A model generated the notes under the pieces. It was not told where the DNA came from and did not search any database. It saw nothing but the letters and a program-made list of their open reading frames with translations. From Flavobacteriaceae bacterium CG2_30_31_66 (GTDB taxonomy: Bacteria > Bacteroidota > Bacteroidia > Flavobacteriales > Flavobacteriaceae), in NCBI GenBank assembly GCA_001873065.1, contig MNYM01000027.1:1-51685 (forward strand): a stretch of DNA of 51,685 nucleotides, written 5' to 3'. The position numbers were made by a program, and so were the translations under genes. Positions 1-8,679 of this stretch are shown piece by piece; the first letter of the stretch is position 1; every line of letters begins with the position of its first letter.

Positions 1-336
1 AGGTGATACAAATCTGTTCCAAAACTTTAAAGTATATTCTGTACCTGCGACCGCAGTGAATGGTTGTCGAAACTCATGATAATCATTTGGAAGATTTAGG
101 TAATTATCGCCTGCATGCGCCGTTAGAGCTCCTGCATTGATACTAGTCCTAGTTGCGTTAGTTGACTTTACAGTCCAAGTAGCAATAGTATTATCAGCCC
201 CTCCAGGCAATTTTCCGATAGCTTGACCCCCAGTTGCAGGATCAGTGTTTTCGAAATCTCCATTTACAAGGATATTTTGTCCAACCATAAAACCGGGCAA
301 AATAAGTAGTAATAATAAAAGTGTAATTTTTTTCAT
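1..336 (-). CDS. Secreted protein with N-terminal carbohydrate-binding-like domain (partial)
   Basis: The first 112 codons of a leftward gene that runs off the window edge. The start is the ATG at 336. It has a clear signal peptide (MKKITLLLLLLILPGFMVGQ), followed by NILVNGDFEN, which is the usual opening of CBM4/9-type or related jelly-roll binding domains; the GH16 gene upstream opens almost the same way (NLITNGNFENG). No catalytic motif lies in the visible part. It is the next gene downstream of the GH16 gene on the same strand, so it is probably another exported protein of the same polysaccharide locus. The C-terminus, where a type IX sorting domain would be expected, is not visible. Confidence 0.75.
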   Translation of the reverse strand, partial: MKKITLLLLLLILPGFMVGQNILVNGDFENTDPATGGQAIGKLPGGADNTIATWTVKSTNATRTSINAGALTAHAGDNYLNLPNDYHEFRQPFTAVAGTEYTLKFWNRFVSP

Positions 337-439
337 TGTTGATTAATTTTAAGTTTATAAATTATTTGAGCCTAAATTAGAAAATATACTACTAAAATAA
401 TAGGGTTAAACTGACCAAAAAAGTGTGTAAATAGGTATT

Positions 440-1981
440 TTAATTATTAAAAATTACTTTTTTGGTAATTGTTTTATCTGTACTCTTAAATTTCACGAAA
501 TAACAACCTCTGACAAAAGAATTAGTTGGAATGATAGTAAGTAAGCCATCACTTTTTTTTGTAAAGATTTTTTTTCCGGAAGTATCAAAAATAGTTATCA
601 AGTAGTCATTTTCGAATGATAAAATATGTAATGTCTCTTTTGCAGGATTTGGATACATTTTAAAATCGTCTTTGGTTTCATTTTCAATAAGACTAAGTGA
701 AGCGGAGGGTTTATAAATGCGTACATAGTCCACCAACGCATCAGACAACAATCCAATAGGTTGACTTTGAAAATTACCATCACCAAAACTTGCGCCTACC
801 GAAAGCCACAACCATTCTTTTACTTTTGGAACCAAATCATGGCCTAAACCAGGTTTTTTAGAAAATGGTAATGGATTGTTTGCTTGTGATGAGGTTACTT
901 TTGCACCATCATAATAAATATCCATTGCGTTTTCTGTCCATAATAATCCAAAGGTATGAAACCCTTCATTGTGAATATTTGGCACATTAAAAGGAATCGT
1001 ATGATTTTTTTTGTCAGCGCCATAACCATCATAATGCACTACAGCTTTGGTGGTATTGGTTGTCCAAGCAGATTCAAAAATATCTACTTCAGCACCATCA
1101 GCAGCAGAATTGTCTACATTTCCTTGATTGGCTCCTTGCAACCAAAAAGCAGTGTGATTTCCTTTGGCAGTTTTGGCAATTTTAATTCGCGCTTCTAAAT
1201 AGCCATATTGCACTTCATACAATCCACGAGATTCTACAGAGCCACAACGCATGGTGGTATTATTGATTTTGGTAGCGCGCAAAACGAGTTGACCTTCATT
1301 GTTTAAAAATGCATTTTCGGCAATCCATCTCCAATCAGTGACCCCCAAATTTACTCTTGGAGCTCGTGTTTGTGTACTTACAGATTTGTACCATTTTGTT
1401 ACATCTAATTCAGAACCGCTAAATTCGTCGCTAAATTCTAACACCCAATTTCCAGGAACGCCATTTGGTTGTGCGTTTGTTGGTGAAGTTGCGTCAACAA
1501 AAGTAGGTTTGTAATTTTTATCAATGACAGTTACATTGTCAATTCTTAAAGGTCTGTTGTTGTTTCCTTTGTAGAAAATAATGCGTGCTTGTGTAATACC
1601 TTCAGGAGCAGTAAACGAAATATTTGCTGTGTGCCAAACATCAGGAGTTGTGTTTAAAACGAGTGATGTTAAATCTGTTACGTCAGTTTCACCTATTTTT
1701 AAACGAACTGTCATGTTATAATTTCCAGTTCCAGAAACCCATCTATAATCAAAAGCAACATTATATGTTTTGCCAGATTCCATCACAAACACTTGTAATA
1801 AAGAGCCCTCACCATTATTTATATTGCCAACGTTTGAATTTATCAAATCATCATTTAAAACTTGATTGTTATACCCATTCCAATTATTTTTTCCGTTTTC
1901 AAAATTTCCATTAGTGATGAGATTTTGAGAGAAAATAGCTTGTGCAAAAATGACAATGATTAGAAAAAAGTTTGTTTTCAT
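440..1981 (-). CDS. GH16 family endo-glycanase with N-terminal CBM-like domain and T9SS sorting tail
   Basis: 513 residues. Signal peptide about 1-18, then a CBM4/9-like jelly-roll domain (about 19-152, starting NLITNGNFENG). The GH16 catalytic domain (about 175-425) carries the signature GAEVDIFES, in which E298 would be the nucleophile, D300 the assisting residue and E303 the acid/base. The C-terminal 80 residues (MYPNPAKETLHILSF onwards, ending KKVIF) are a type A sorting domain for type IX secretion, so the enzyme should be exported or surface bound. GH16 enzymes cut beta-1,3/1,4 glucans or galactans such as laminarin, agar, porphyran and carrageenan; the subfamily cannot be fixed by eye. 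The beta-helix and sulfatase genes upstream on the same strand suggest a sulfated marine glycan. Confidence 0.9.
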   Translation of the reverse strand: MKTNFFLIIVIFAQAIFSQNLITNGNFENGKNNWNGYNNQVLNDDLINSNVGNINNGEGSLLQVFVMESGKTYNVAFDYRWVSGTGNYNMTVRLKIGETDVTDLTSLVLNTTPDVWHTANISFTAPEGITQARIIFYKGNNNRPLRIDNVTVIDKNYKPTFVDATSPTNAQPNGVPGNWVLEFSDEFSGSELDVTKWYKSVSTQTRAPRVNLGVTDWRWIAENAFLNNEGQLVLRATKINNTTMRCGSVESRGLYEVQYGYLEARIKIAKTAKGNHTAFWLQGANQGNVDNSAADGAEVDIFESAWTTNTTKAVVHYDGYGADKKNHTIPFNVPNIHNEGFHTFGLLWTENAMDIYYDGAKVTSSQANNPLPFSKKPGLGHDLVPKVKEWLWLSVGASFGDGNFQSQPIGLLSDALVDYVRIYKPSASLSLIENETKDDFKMYPNPAKETLHILSFENDYLITIFDTSGKKIFTKKSDGLLTIIPTNSFVRGCYFVKFKSTDKTITKKVIFNN

Positions 1982-2027
1982 TTTTTTGGTTTTTTTGTAT
2001 TTTATTGTTTCGTTCTTCGCTTTTCGT

Positions 2028-2050
2028 AATTCCTAATTTCTTATTCGTAA
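2028..2050 (-). repeat. Dispersed intergenic repeat, copy 1
   Basis: A 23-base stretch between the beta-helix and GH16 genes that, read on the minus strand, matches 47348-47370 at 21 of 23 positions (shared core TACGAAT, then AGAAATTA, then GAATT). The two copies lie 45 kb apart in unrelated contexts, both directly beside gene ends. It looks like a small dispersed intergenic repeat; no function is evident. Confidence 0.5.
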
Positions 2051-3685
2051 TTATTTAACCTCAATCGCTCCCATATCTGGAAGACCAATAATATCGTTGC
2101 CAAGAATATCTTTTTTAACGGACAAACCATATATCAATCCAATACTATCATTTGCAAGTTTGGTGATATGAACTCCTTTGTTTATAATCAATTCTTTGTT
2201 TCTTGGGGTAAAATCTTCGGGTTGAAATCCTTTTTTGTTTCGAAATTGGGCATCTCCAAAAATGGGATTTTCGTCTTGTAAAGTTGATTCTTTTGGCCAA
2301 CTAGAATTGCTTAAAAACAAATTATTTTTAAAAAACACGTCACTTACTTCCCAATTTCCTTCTTTTTCAGGATTGTATTGATCGCCTTTAACCATTTTTG
2401 AAGTTCCTTCAATATGAAAAATATTGTTGGCAATCAACACCCCTTTTGAAATTCGGTCAATGGCGATTTTGGCATCCAATTCACTTTTTACATACAAGGT
2501 ATTGTTATAAAAATAACTGTTCACAGGACCAATTCTTTTTTTGCCACTATAACCACTCAACCAAAATAATTTTCCTTCTTGAAATGCGCCATTTTTGCCT
2601 TTCACTCGGTGACCATCATTCACACTGATGTTGTAACGATATGAACAATTGTGATTATTGCCTAGAATTTCTGCAAATCCACCAGCATTATTTGCACTGA
2701 AATTGTATTGCAACACAATGTTTTTGCAATTAAAATCAATGTGCGCACCCGCAGAATCTCCTGGGCCATTTGCGTTGGTAAACCTGTTTTTTTCTATTAA
2801 AATATTTTCAGAACCCCAAGTCCACAAACCACTTCCACGTCCCCATTTTCTTGCATCGTTGACGTTACCAGATTTATTGACGTTGTTGTTGAAAATATGC
2901 CCGTTTTTCGCGCCAGACATTTGAATTCCTGGACCACCAGTTTCAAATACTTGATTGTCGGATATTTCGAAATCAATAATTCCGTGATTTTGACCATTGG
3001 CTGTTAGTTTGATTCCTGTATGTGCTACATTTTCAACAACGGTTTTTGTCACTTTTATATTTTTCAAAACAGCTTCTTTGTTTCGAGTTATAAAACGAAT
3101 TCCCCAACCATAATTTTGAGTTCCGTTGGCAGATTTGGTTTCTTTAGCCGATCTTGAAAATCCTTTTTGTTCGTAAAAAACATCTTTGACAATCAACTCA
3201 TTTAAGTAAATATGTTCGTATGTTTTTGGATTAGAGGCTGTTACTAAAACACCACATCGCATTTGGTTTTTAAGCCCAATTTCCTGGTTTTGAGATGGAT
3301 TTGCAGAAATTCGCATGTGAGAAATTTCGATAAAACTCGAGTTTTCTACTAAAATTCCATTCAATTCTTTTTCAGTTTTGATGGATGCTTTGTCATTTTT
3401 ATACCTTGTTCCATACACAGAAACTATGATGGGTTTTTCTTTTGTGCCATTGATGTCTATCAATTCCAAACTTTCTGTAAATGTTTGATTGATTGCCAAT
3501 AACAGTGAATCACCAGGATTGATTTTCAACGTTTTTATTTTTGATAATGACTTGAAAGGAGCATTTTTAGAGATTCCTGAATTTGCGTCATTTCCCAAAG
3601 TCGGATGAAAATAATACGTAGTTGTTTTTTGTTCTGAAAAGGAACAAAAAATTGCGAAGAGACTTAAAAATATGAATTTTTGCAT
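2051..3685 (-). CDS. Secreted right-handed parallel beta-helix protein (probable polysaccharide-active enzyme)
   Basis: 544 residues with an N-terminal signal peptide (about 1-18). YYFHPTLGNDANSGISKNAPF is the typical entry of secreted beta-helix proteins of the pectate-lyase superfamily (DUF1565-like). It is followed by many short strands rich in Asn and Gly (for example GIIDFEISDNQVFETGGPGI and NNVNKSGNVNDARKWG), which fit helix rungs. The end, GNDIIGLPDMGAIEV, is a common closing motif of such proteins. No type IX sorting tail is seen. Beta-helix folds include polysaccharide lyases and glycoside hydrolases; the activity here cannot be named. Its place between a sulfatase (11 bases upstream) and a GH16 enzyme strongly suggests it cuts the same marine glycan. 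Confidence 0.8.
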   Translation of the reverse strand: MQKFIFLSLFAIFCSFSEQKTTTYYFHPTLGNDANSGISKNAPFKSLSKIKTLKINPGDSLLLAINQTFTESLELIDINGTKEKPIIVSVYGTRYKNDKASIKTEKELNGILVENSSFIEISHMRISANPSQNQEIGLKNQMRCGVLVTASNPKTYEHIYLNELIVKDVFYEQKGFSRSAKETKSANGTQNYGWGIRFITRNKEAVLKNIKVTKTVVENVAHTGIKLTANGQNHGIIDFEISDNQVFETGGPGIQMSGAKNGHIFNNNVNKSGNVNDARKWGRGSGLWTWGSENILIEKNRFTNANGPGDSAGAHIDFNCKNIVLQYNFSANNAGGFAEILGNNHNCSYRYNISVNDGHRVKGKNGAFQEGKLFWLSGYSGKKRIGPVNSYFYNNTLYVKSELDAKIAIDRISKGVLIANNIFHIEGTSKMVKGDQYNPEKEGNWEVSDVFFKNNLFLSNSSWPKESTLQDENPIFGDAQFRNKKGFQPEDFTPRNKELIINKGVHITKLANDSIGLIYGLSVKKDILGNDIIGLPDMGAIEVK

Positions 3686-3696
3686 GAGATTTTCTA

Positions 3697-5094
3697 TTAG
3701 TATTTTTCTACATTTTTATAACGATCAGGATGTTTTTCGCTGTATTGTTTGTCTTCACCCAAACCATCAAAAATGGGTTTGATGTTTTTTGTATCCCAAA
3801 CATCAAAGAGTTTTTTCAAATTTTTTGCTTTGATACTGTCGTTTAATGGTTTTCGTTCTGTACTATTTTTCTTAAGATTGAAAAGTAGCGGTGTTGATTC
3901 TTTGATACTCACCAATTTTAAATCGCCCTGGATGATTGCAAAAGATCCTTTGTCAAACATTTTCCAATACAAAGATTCATGAGGTGCTTCTTTTTTCTTT
4001 CCCGTCAAAAAAGGAATGAGATTCACACCATCAATATTGTTTTTTGGAGTTACTTTGGCTTGAGCTACAGCAGTCGCAAAAATATCTAACGAGATAATGG
4101 AATGCTCATAAACTTGCTTTGGAGGAATTGTTCCTGGCCATTGCATGGCAAAAGGAACCCGAATTCCACCTTCAAATAAACTTGATTTTCCTCCGCGTAA
4201 ATCGCCATTATAAGAACCTTTTGACAAATCTCCTCCGTTATCGGACAAGAAAAAAACGATGGTATTTTTATCAATATTTAGTTCTTTCAATTTGTCTAAT
4301 AACAAACCAACACCATCATCCACAGCACTAACCATGGCACAATACGTTCTTCTGTCTGTATTTTCGATGTTTTTGTAACGTGCTAAATATTTTTCTGGAG
4401 CTTGCAAAGGCGCATGAGGTGCATTGTAAGCCAAATATAAAAAGAAGGGTTTGTCAGTATTTTTTTCAACAAAATGAACAGCTTCTCTTGAAAAAGCATC
4501 TGTCAAATATTCAGTTTCGTTGATACGTGTATTGTTTCGTAAAATTTTTGTGTCATAGGCATCAAATTGTGCTTTTACCTCAGAGATGTCATTCAAGACC
4601 AATTGTTTTGGAAAATATTTATGCCCACCAGATAAAAATCCAAAAAATTCATCAAAACCCCTATTCAAAGGTCTGAAAGATGCGTGAACACCTAAATGCC
4701 ATTTGCCAATTGCCATGTTTGTGTACCCTGTTTTTTTCAATGCTTCAGCCAACGTTTCTTCTGACAAAGGCAAGCCAATTGTGGCATCTTTTGGTGCAAA
4801 AAGCGGATTTCTGCTATGCCCAAATTGGTCTTGATATCTGCCAGTAATCAAGCCAGCTCTGCTTGGGCCACAAACTGCGTAAGAAGCATAGCCATTTTTA
4901 AAAACCACGCCATTATTGGCAATTCTATCAATATTTGGTGTGCGTAATTGTTTATTTCCATTGAAACTCACATCACCATAACCTTGATCGTCTGTTAAAA
5001 TTATGATGATATTTGGTTTTTTGTTACCTTGAGCGAATGTTTTGATTGATAAAAAAGCGAGAAATAGAAAGTAGGGGAGTTGTAATATTTTCAT
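3697..5094 (-). CDS. S1-family sulfatase (formylglycine-dependent)
   Basis: 465 residues. Signal peptide about 1-22, then PNIIIILTDDQGYGD, whose aspartates bind calcium. The sulfatase signature CGPSRAG (C75 to R79) supplies the cysteine that is matured to formylglycine; KWHLG and the metal site SDNGGD follow. It should remove sulfate esters from polysaccharide fragments in the periplasm or outside the cell. The subfamily, and so the sugar position attacked, is not assigned here. It is the first gene of a leftward set with the beta-helix protein and the GH16 enzyme. No formylglycine-generating enzyme is encoded in the window, so maturation relies on a gene elsewhere. Confidence 0.93.
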   Translation of the reverse strand: MKILQLPYFLFLAFLSIKTFAQGNKKPNIIIILTDDQGYGDVSFNGNKQLRTPNIDRIANNGVVFKNGYASYAVCGPSRAGLITGRYQDQFGHSRNPLFAPKDATIGLPLSEETLAEALKKTGYTNMAIGKWHLGVHASFRPLNRGFDEFFGFLSGGHKYFPKQLVLNDISEVKAQFDAYDTKILRNNTRINETEYLTDAFSREAVHFVEKNTDKPFFLYLAYNAPHAPLQAPEKYLARYKNIENTDRRTYCAMVSAVDDGVGLLLDKLKELNIDKNTIVFFLSDNGGDLSKGSYNGDLRGGKSSLFEGGIRVPFAMQWPGTIPPKQVYEHSIISLDIFATAVAQAKVTPKNNIDGVNLIPFLTGKKKEAPHESLYWKMFDKGSFAIIQGDLKLVSIKESTPLLFNLKKNSTERKPLNDSIKAKNLKKLFDVWDTKNIKPIFDGLGEDKQYSEKHPDRYKNVEKY

Positions 5095-5419
5095 GAAAAT
5101 AACTTAAAATAATGAATTTCAAAAATAAGTGAAATGGTTTTTTTTTAGGGGTAATTATAGACCATAAAATGGTATAATGTGGTAAGAGTTTTTTGAACTA
5201 ACAAAAACATTTAATGAAGTTGTCATAGAAAACATAATATAAATCCTATAAGTAACTGATGAAAATGTTTGCTAAAGTTACAAATTACTTATGGAAATTC
5301 TTTTGAGTAATAAATTGAAATCTTTTTTGTTTTAAAGAACGAGTGTTAAAACTTTTATATTAAAAGTATTTATTCTTTTAAAAGCAATATATTTGGAAAC
5401 TTAAAATCACCGTTTTTTA
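5095..5419. promoter_or_regulatory. Divergent intergenic region between sulfatase and porP/sprF-like genes
   Basis: 325 bases without a gene. On the minus strand a -7 box TATTTTTG lies at 5127-5120, about 25 bases before the sulfatase start. On the plus strand TATATTTG at 5388-5395 lies 24 bases before the PorP/SprF-like start. Both fit the Bacteroidota TAnnTTTG box; no convincing -33 TTG is seen for either. A small palindrome (ACCAT AAA ATGGT, 5161-5173) could be an operator, but nothing else supports this. Confidence 0.45.
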
Positions 5420-6403
5420 ATGAAATTTATATATTTCGTATATTGTTTTTTGATGATGATTCTTTTTTCAGTAAAAAGTTTTTCGCAAGAAACATTGCCC
5501 ATTTATCAAGATTACTTGTCGGATAATGTTTATTTGGTGCACCCTGCTGCTGCTGGTATTGGAAATTCGAGTAAGTTGCGTTTTACTGCAAGACAACAAT
5601 GGGCAGGAATTCCAAATGCTCCCGCACTTCAAACAGTCAGTTTTCATACTCGTTTCAACGAATATTCCAATGCTGGATATGGAGTAGTTTTATTCAATGA
5701 CAAAAACGGATTTCACTCTCAATTAGGAGTTCAAGGAACGTATGCTTATCATTTGCCTTTGAGTGATGGCAGATTATTCAATCAATTGTCTTTTGGATTG
5801 GCGTTTACATTTGTCCAAAATCAATCAGACCAAAGAACTTTTACAGGAGATAGAGCCATTGCAGCCATTATTGAAAGCACCAGTTACTACAATGCAGATT
5901 TTAGTGTAGCTTATCATTTAGGAGGATTTTCATCTTATTTTACCGTAAAGAATTTATTTTTGACAGCAAAAAATAATTTGAATGTTCAAGAAACTTTAGA
6001 TTTAAGAAATTATATTTTTTCTGCAGGATATTATTTTGGTGAAGAACTTTTTGTGCAATTTGAGCCTTCTATTATGTTGCAATTTAGAGAAAGTATAGGA
6101 CAAAGAATTGCAGATGTAAATATCAAAGCCTATAAAAATATTTCACAAACACAACTTTGGGCAGCACTTTCTTACAGACAAAGTTTTGATTCAGATGCAA
6201 TTCAAAACGCACGTTATGTATCACCAATTGTAGGAATCAATTACCAAAATTGGATGTTTTCATACACTTATACCAATCAAATGAATGAAACTGTCTTGAC
6301 AAACTCTGGTTTTCATCAAGTTTCTGTGGGTGTAAATTTATGGACGAGGGAACAAAGAGCAGCAGCTTGTCCAAATATCAATTCATCTTTTGGCGGGTTC
6401 TAA
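5420..6403 (+). CDS. PorP/SprF family type IX secretion outer-membrane protein
   Basis: 327 residues with a signal peptide (about 1-22) ending FSQETLPIYQDYLSDNVYLV. The phrase HPAAAGI soon after the mature start, RQQWAGIPNAPALQTVSF, and the repeated beta-strands ending in a short cysteine-containing tail are typical of PorP/SprF proteins. Family members sit in the outer membrane and help particular type IX cargo such as the SprB adhesin to be placed on the cell surface. They are often encoded next to a very large repeat adhesin; none is present here, so the partner is unknown. Its stop codon overlaps the stop of murI on the other strand by 4 bases. Confidence 0.88.
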   Translation: MKFIYFVYCFLMMILFSVKSFSQETLPIYQDYLSDNVYLVHPAAAGIGNSSKLRFTARQQWAGIPNAPALQTVSFHTRFNEYSNAGYGVVLFNDKNGFHSQLGVQGTYAYHLPLSDGRLFNQLSFGLAFTFVQNQSDQRTFTGDRAIAAIIESTSYYNADFSVAYHLGGFSSYFTVKNLFLTAKNNLNVQETLDLRNYIFSAGYYFGEELFVQFEPSIMLQFRESIGQRIADVNIKAYKNISQTQLWAALSYRQSFDSDAIQNARYVSPIVGINYQNWMFSYTYTNQMNETVLTNSGFHQVSVGVNLWTREQRAAACPNINSSFGGF

Positions 6404-7197
6404 AAATTGCGTTTTTTGATTTCGGTAAATGCTATTTGGTTTCCAACAAGCATCTCTAAAACTTTGATATTACTGTTCGAAAATAATTGATGTTTTCCTT
6501 TTTGAATAGACGTTTGTAACAAGTTATTTTTTTCTAAAATAGCTTTGGTTTGTTTGGCAACTGCCAATCCAGCATCGATGATTTGCATTTTTTCTCCCAC
6601 AATTTTTCGGATTTGAGGAATTAAATAGGGATAATGTGTGCAACCTAAAACCAAACAATCTACATTCTCTTTCAGCATTGGGTTTAAATAGGATACCAAT
6701 AAATGTGTCATTTCAGGAGAAATTATTTTTCCATTTTCAATTAAATCGACCAAGCCTTTTCCAATAGTTTCTATGATGGTAATTTTTTCTTTGAAAATGC
6801 TAGATGTGGATTCAAAAAGCTCGCTATTTAAGGTTCCTTTAGTGGCTAGAATTCCCACAACATTTGTTTTTGTAGAAAGCGCAGCAGGTTTTATGGCTGG
6901 TTCAATTCCGATAAAAGGCACATCATAATTTTGACGTAATGTTTTGACAGCATTCGTTGTGGCGGTATTGCAAGCGACCACGATAATTTTGCAATGTTGC
7001 TTTAAAAGAAATTCTGTGTTCTTAATAGCCAATTCAATGATTTCCTTTTTGGCTTTTTCTCCATAAGGTGCATTTTTACTATCTGCCAAATAAATGGTAT
7101 TTTCATTGGGAAGGAGCGTCACAATTTCTTTCCAAATAGAAGTGCCACCAACACCAGAATCAAAAATACCAATAGGAAAGTTCGTTGAATGCATCAT
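6400..7197 (-). CDS. murI: Glutamate racemase
   Basis: 265 residues, normal for the family. It interconverts L- and D-glutamate to supply D-Glu for peptidoglycan in the cytoplasm. Visible motifs are GIFDSGVGG near the N-terminus, VACNTAT with catalytic C76, and LGCTHYP with catalytic C186. Two ATG codons in tandem (7197 and 7194) are both possible starts. It follows the two ompH/skp genes but is separated from them by a strong hairpin terminator at 7211-7238, so it may have its own promoter or depend on readthrough. Confidence 0.96.
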   Translation of the reverse strand: MMHSTNFPIGIFDSGVGGTSIWKEIVTLLPNENTIYLADSKNAPYGEKAKKEIIELAIKNTEFLLKQHCKIIVVACNTATTNAVKTLRQNYDVPFIGIEPAIKPAALSTKTNVVGILATKGTLNSELFESTSSIFKEKITIIETIGKGLVDLIENGKIISPEMTHLLVSYLNPMLKENVDCLVLGCTHYPYLIPQIRKIVGEKMQIIDAGLAVAKQTKAILEKNNLLQTSIQKGKHQLFSNSNIKVLEMLVGNQIAFTEIKKRNF

Positions 7198-7210
7198 GAT
7201 GTAAAAATAA

Positions 7211-7238
7211 AAAAACCTACTTAAAAAAGTAGGTTTTT
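7211..7238 (-). terminator. Intrinsic terminator after ompH
   Basis: Perfect 10-base stem: AAAAACCTAC (7211-7220) pairs with GTAGGTTTTT (7229-7238) around an 8-base loop. Read on the minus strand the hairpin is followed by a T-rich tract, as expected for a terminator ending the ompH transcript just before murI. Confidence 0.8.
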
Positions 7239-7260
7239 GTAATGTTATAAAATGAATTTC

Positions 7261-7767
7261 TTAGAATCCTAATTTTGCTTTTACAGCAGCAAATAAATCT
7301 TCGCCTTTAGATACTAACAACCCTTTTCCAACAGAAGCATCAAAAACATACACAATTCCTTTTGCAGCAGCAACATCATCAATAGCTTTTTGGGCTTTTT
7401 CGATAATTGGATTTAAACCATCAGCTTGTTTTTTTTGCATATCTTGATAAGCAGTTTGTCTCAATTGCTCATATCTTTGATTTTCTTGTTGCACTTCTAA
7501 AGCTCTGGTTTCATTAATTTCTTTGGTCTGTGCATTTTGTTCAGCTTGATACTTTTTCATTTTAGCCTCTAACTTTTTACCCATTCCTTCAATTTCGTCT
7601 TGATAGGTTTTTCCTAATTTTTCGATATCAAGTTTCAATTTGTTAGTTTGTGGCATTTCAGCTACTAATTTTTCAAAGTCAATGTGACCGAATTTTTGTG
7701 CATTTGCAACACCACCCAAACCTAAAGTAAATACAGCAATTAATAGTAACGTTTTAAAATTTTTCAT
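7261..7767 (-). CDS. OmpH/Skp family periplasmic chaperone
   Basis: 168 residues. Signal peptide about 1-23 (MKNFKTLLLIAVFTLGLGGVANAQ), then FGHIDFEKLVAEMP and a long charged helical stretch (about 45-125) that would form the coiled-coil arms of a Skp trimer. It ends with a short beta segment (AKGIVYVFDASVGKGLLVSKGEDL). Skp-type chaperones hold unfolded outer-membrane proteins on their way to BamA. The gene is the second of two skp-like genes directly downstream of bamA, a conserved arrangement in Bacteroidota. Confidence 0.9.
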   Translation of the reverse strand: MKNFKTLLLIAVFTLGLGGVANAQKFGHIDFEKLVAEMPQTNKLKLDIEKLGKTYQDEIEGMGKKLEAKMKKYQAEQNAQTKEINETRALEVQQENQRYEQLRQTAYQDMQKKQADGLNPIIEKAQKAIDDVAAAKGIVYVFDASVGKGLLVSKGEDLFAAVKAKLGF

Positions 7768-7786
7768 TCTTGTTTTAGTTTAATAA

Positions 7787-8614
7787 TTATTCTTGATTTT
7801 TCTTGTTTTGTTCTTCTTCTTTTTTCTTTTTTAGCGCTTCTTGTTTTTCTCTCAAAATTTTACGTTGCTCTTCACGTTTTTTTGCTAAAGCTTCTTTTTT
7901 GTTTTCAATTTCTTTCTTTTTTGCATCAATTAATACTTTTTTCTCGTCTTCTTTTTTAGCTAACTCTTCTTTTTTTTCGGTAATTAATCCTTCTTTTTTA
8001 TCAATTAACTGTTGTTGTTTTTCAGAGATTTCTTTGTCTGCTAAAGGATTTTTTTCATTTTTTTTATTTCGTTGATCTTTTTTTTCTTCAGACAATCTTG
8101 TCCTGTCTATGGTTGCTAAAACGAGGTCGCTAATATCGTATTTTTTATTGGAATATAGCATTACCAAATCACTAGATTTTTCGAAAACAAAATCATAATT
8201 TTTTCTTGAAGCAATACTTTGGATGGCATTATAAACCTGATCTTGAATGGGTTTTACCAATTGTTTACGCATCAAAAACATATCGCCATTAGGGCCAAAA
8301 TACAAGGATTCTAATCTTCTTATTTCTTCTTGTTTTAAGGTAATTTCCTCTTCTTTTTCTTCAATTAAATCTTTTGTTAAGATGGCTTTCTCGTTTGCTA
8401 AATCAGTTTTCATAACCTCTATATGACGTGCTTGTTGGTCTAGGTTTGATTTCCATTTGGCAATTTTTGCATCTAACGTGTTTTGAGCTTTGATATATTC
8501 TGGAATATTTTCAAGAATGTACTCCATATCTATATAAGCTATTAACTGATTTCTTTGTGACCAAAAATTGGATACACTACATAAAAGAACGACGAATAAA
8601 AATATTTTTTTCAT
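7787..8614 (-). CDS. OmpH/Skp family chaperone with long charged C-terminal coiled coil
   Basis: 275 residues from the ATG at 8614, chosen because MKKIFLFVVLLCSVSNFWSQ is a clean signal peptide; a longer reading frame to 8641 only adds nine residues before it. The core (about 25-185) is Skp-like, with AYIDMEYILENIPEY, a long coiled coil, and YDFVFEKSSDLVMLYS. After it comes an unusual tail of about 85 residues made almost only of Lys, Glu, Gln and Asp with scattered Leu, Ala and Ile, probably a single long helix. It lies between bamA and the standard-size skp gene, 19 bases from the latter. Confidence 0.87.
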   Translation of the reverse strand: MKKIFLFVVLLCSVSNFWSQRNQLIAYIDMEYILENIPEYIKAQNTLDAKIAKWKSNLDQQARHIEVMKTDLANEKAILTKDLIEEKEEEITLKQEEIRRLESLYFGPNGDMFLMRKQLVKPIQDQVYNAIQSIASRKNYDFVFEKSSDLVMLYSNKKYDISDLVLATIDRTRLSEEKKDQRNKKNEKNPLADKEISEKQQQLIDKKEGLITEKKEELAKKEDEKKVLIDAKKKEIENKKEALAKKREEQRKILREKQEALKKKKEEEQNKKNQE

Positions 8615-8679
8615 TTGTAAAATATATTTAGAAAAAACCATGCCAAAAAAACGAATCTATTTACAAATGTATTGTTTTC

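Noticed and set aside
7803..8075. Plus-strand frame rich in Ser and Phe opposite the Skp-like gene
   Set aside because: It is the antisense of a Lys/Glu-rich coiled-coil tail, which is free of stops by composition.
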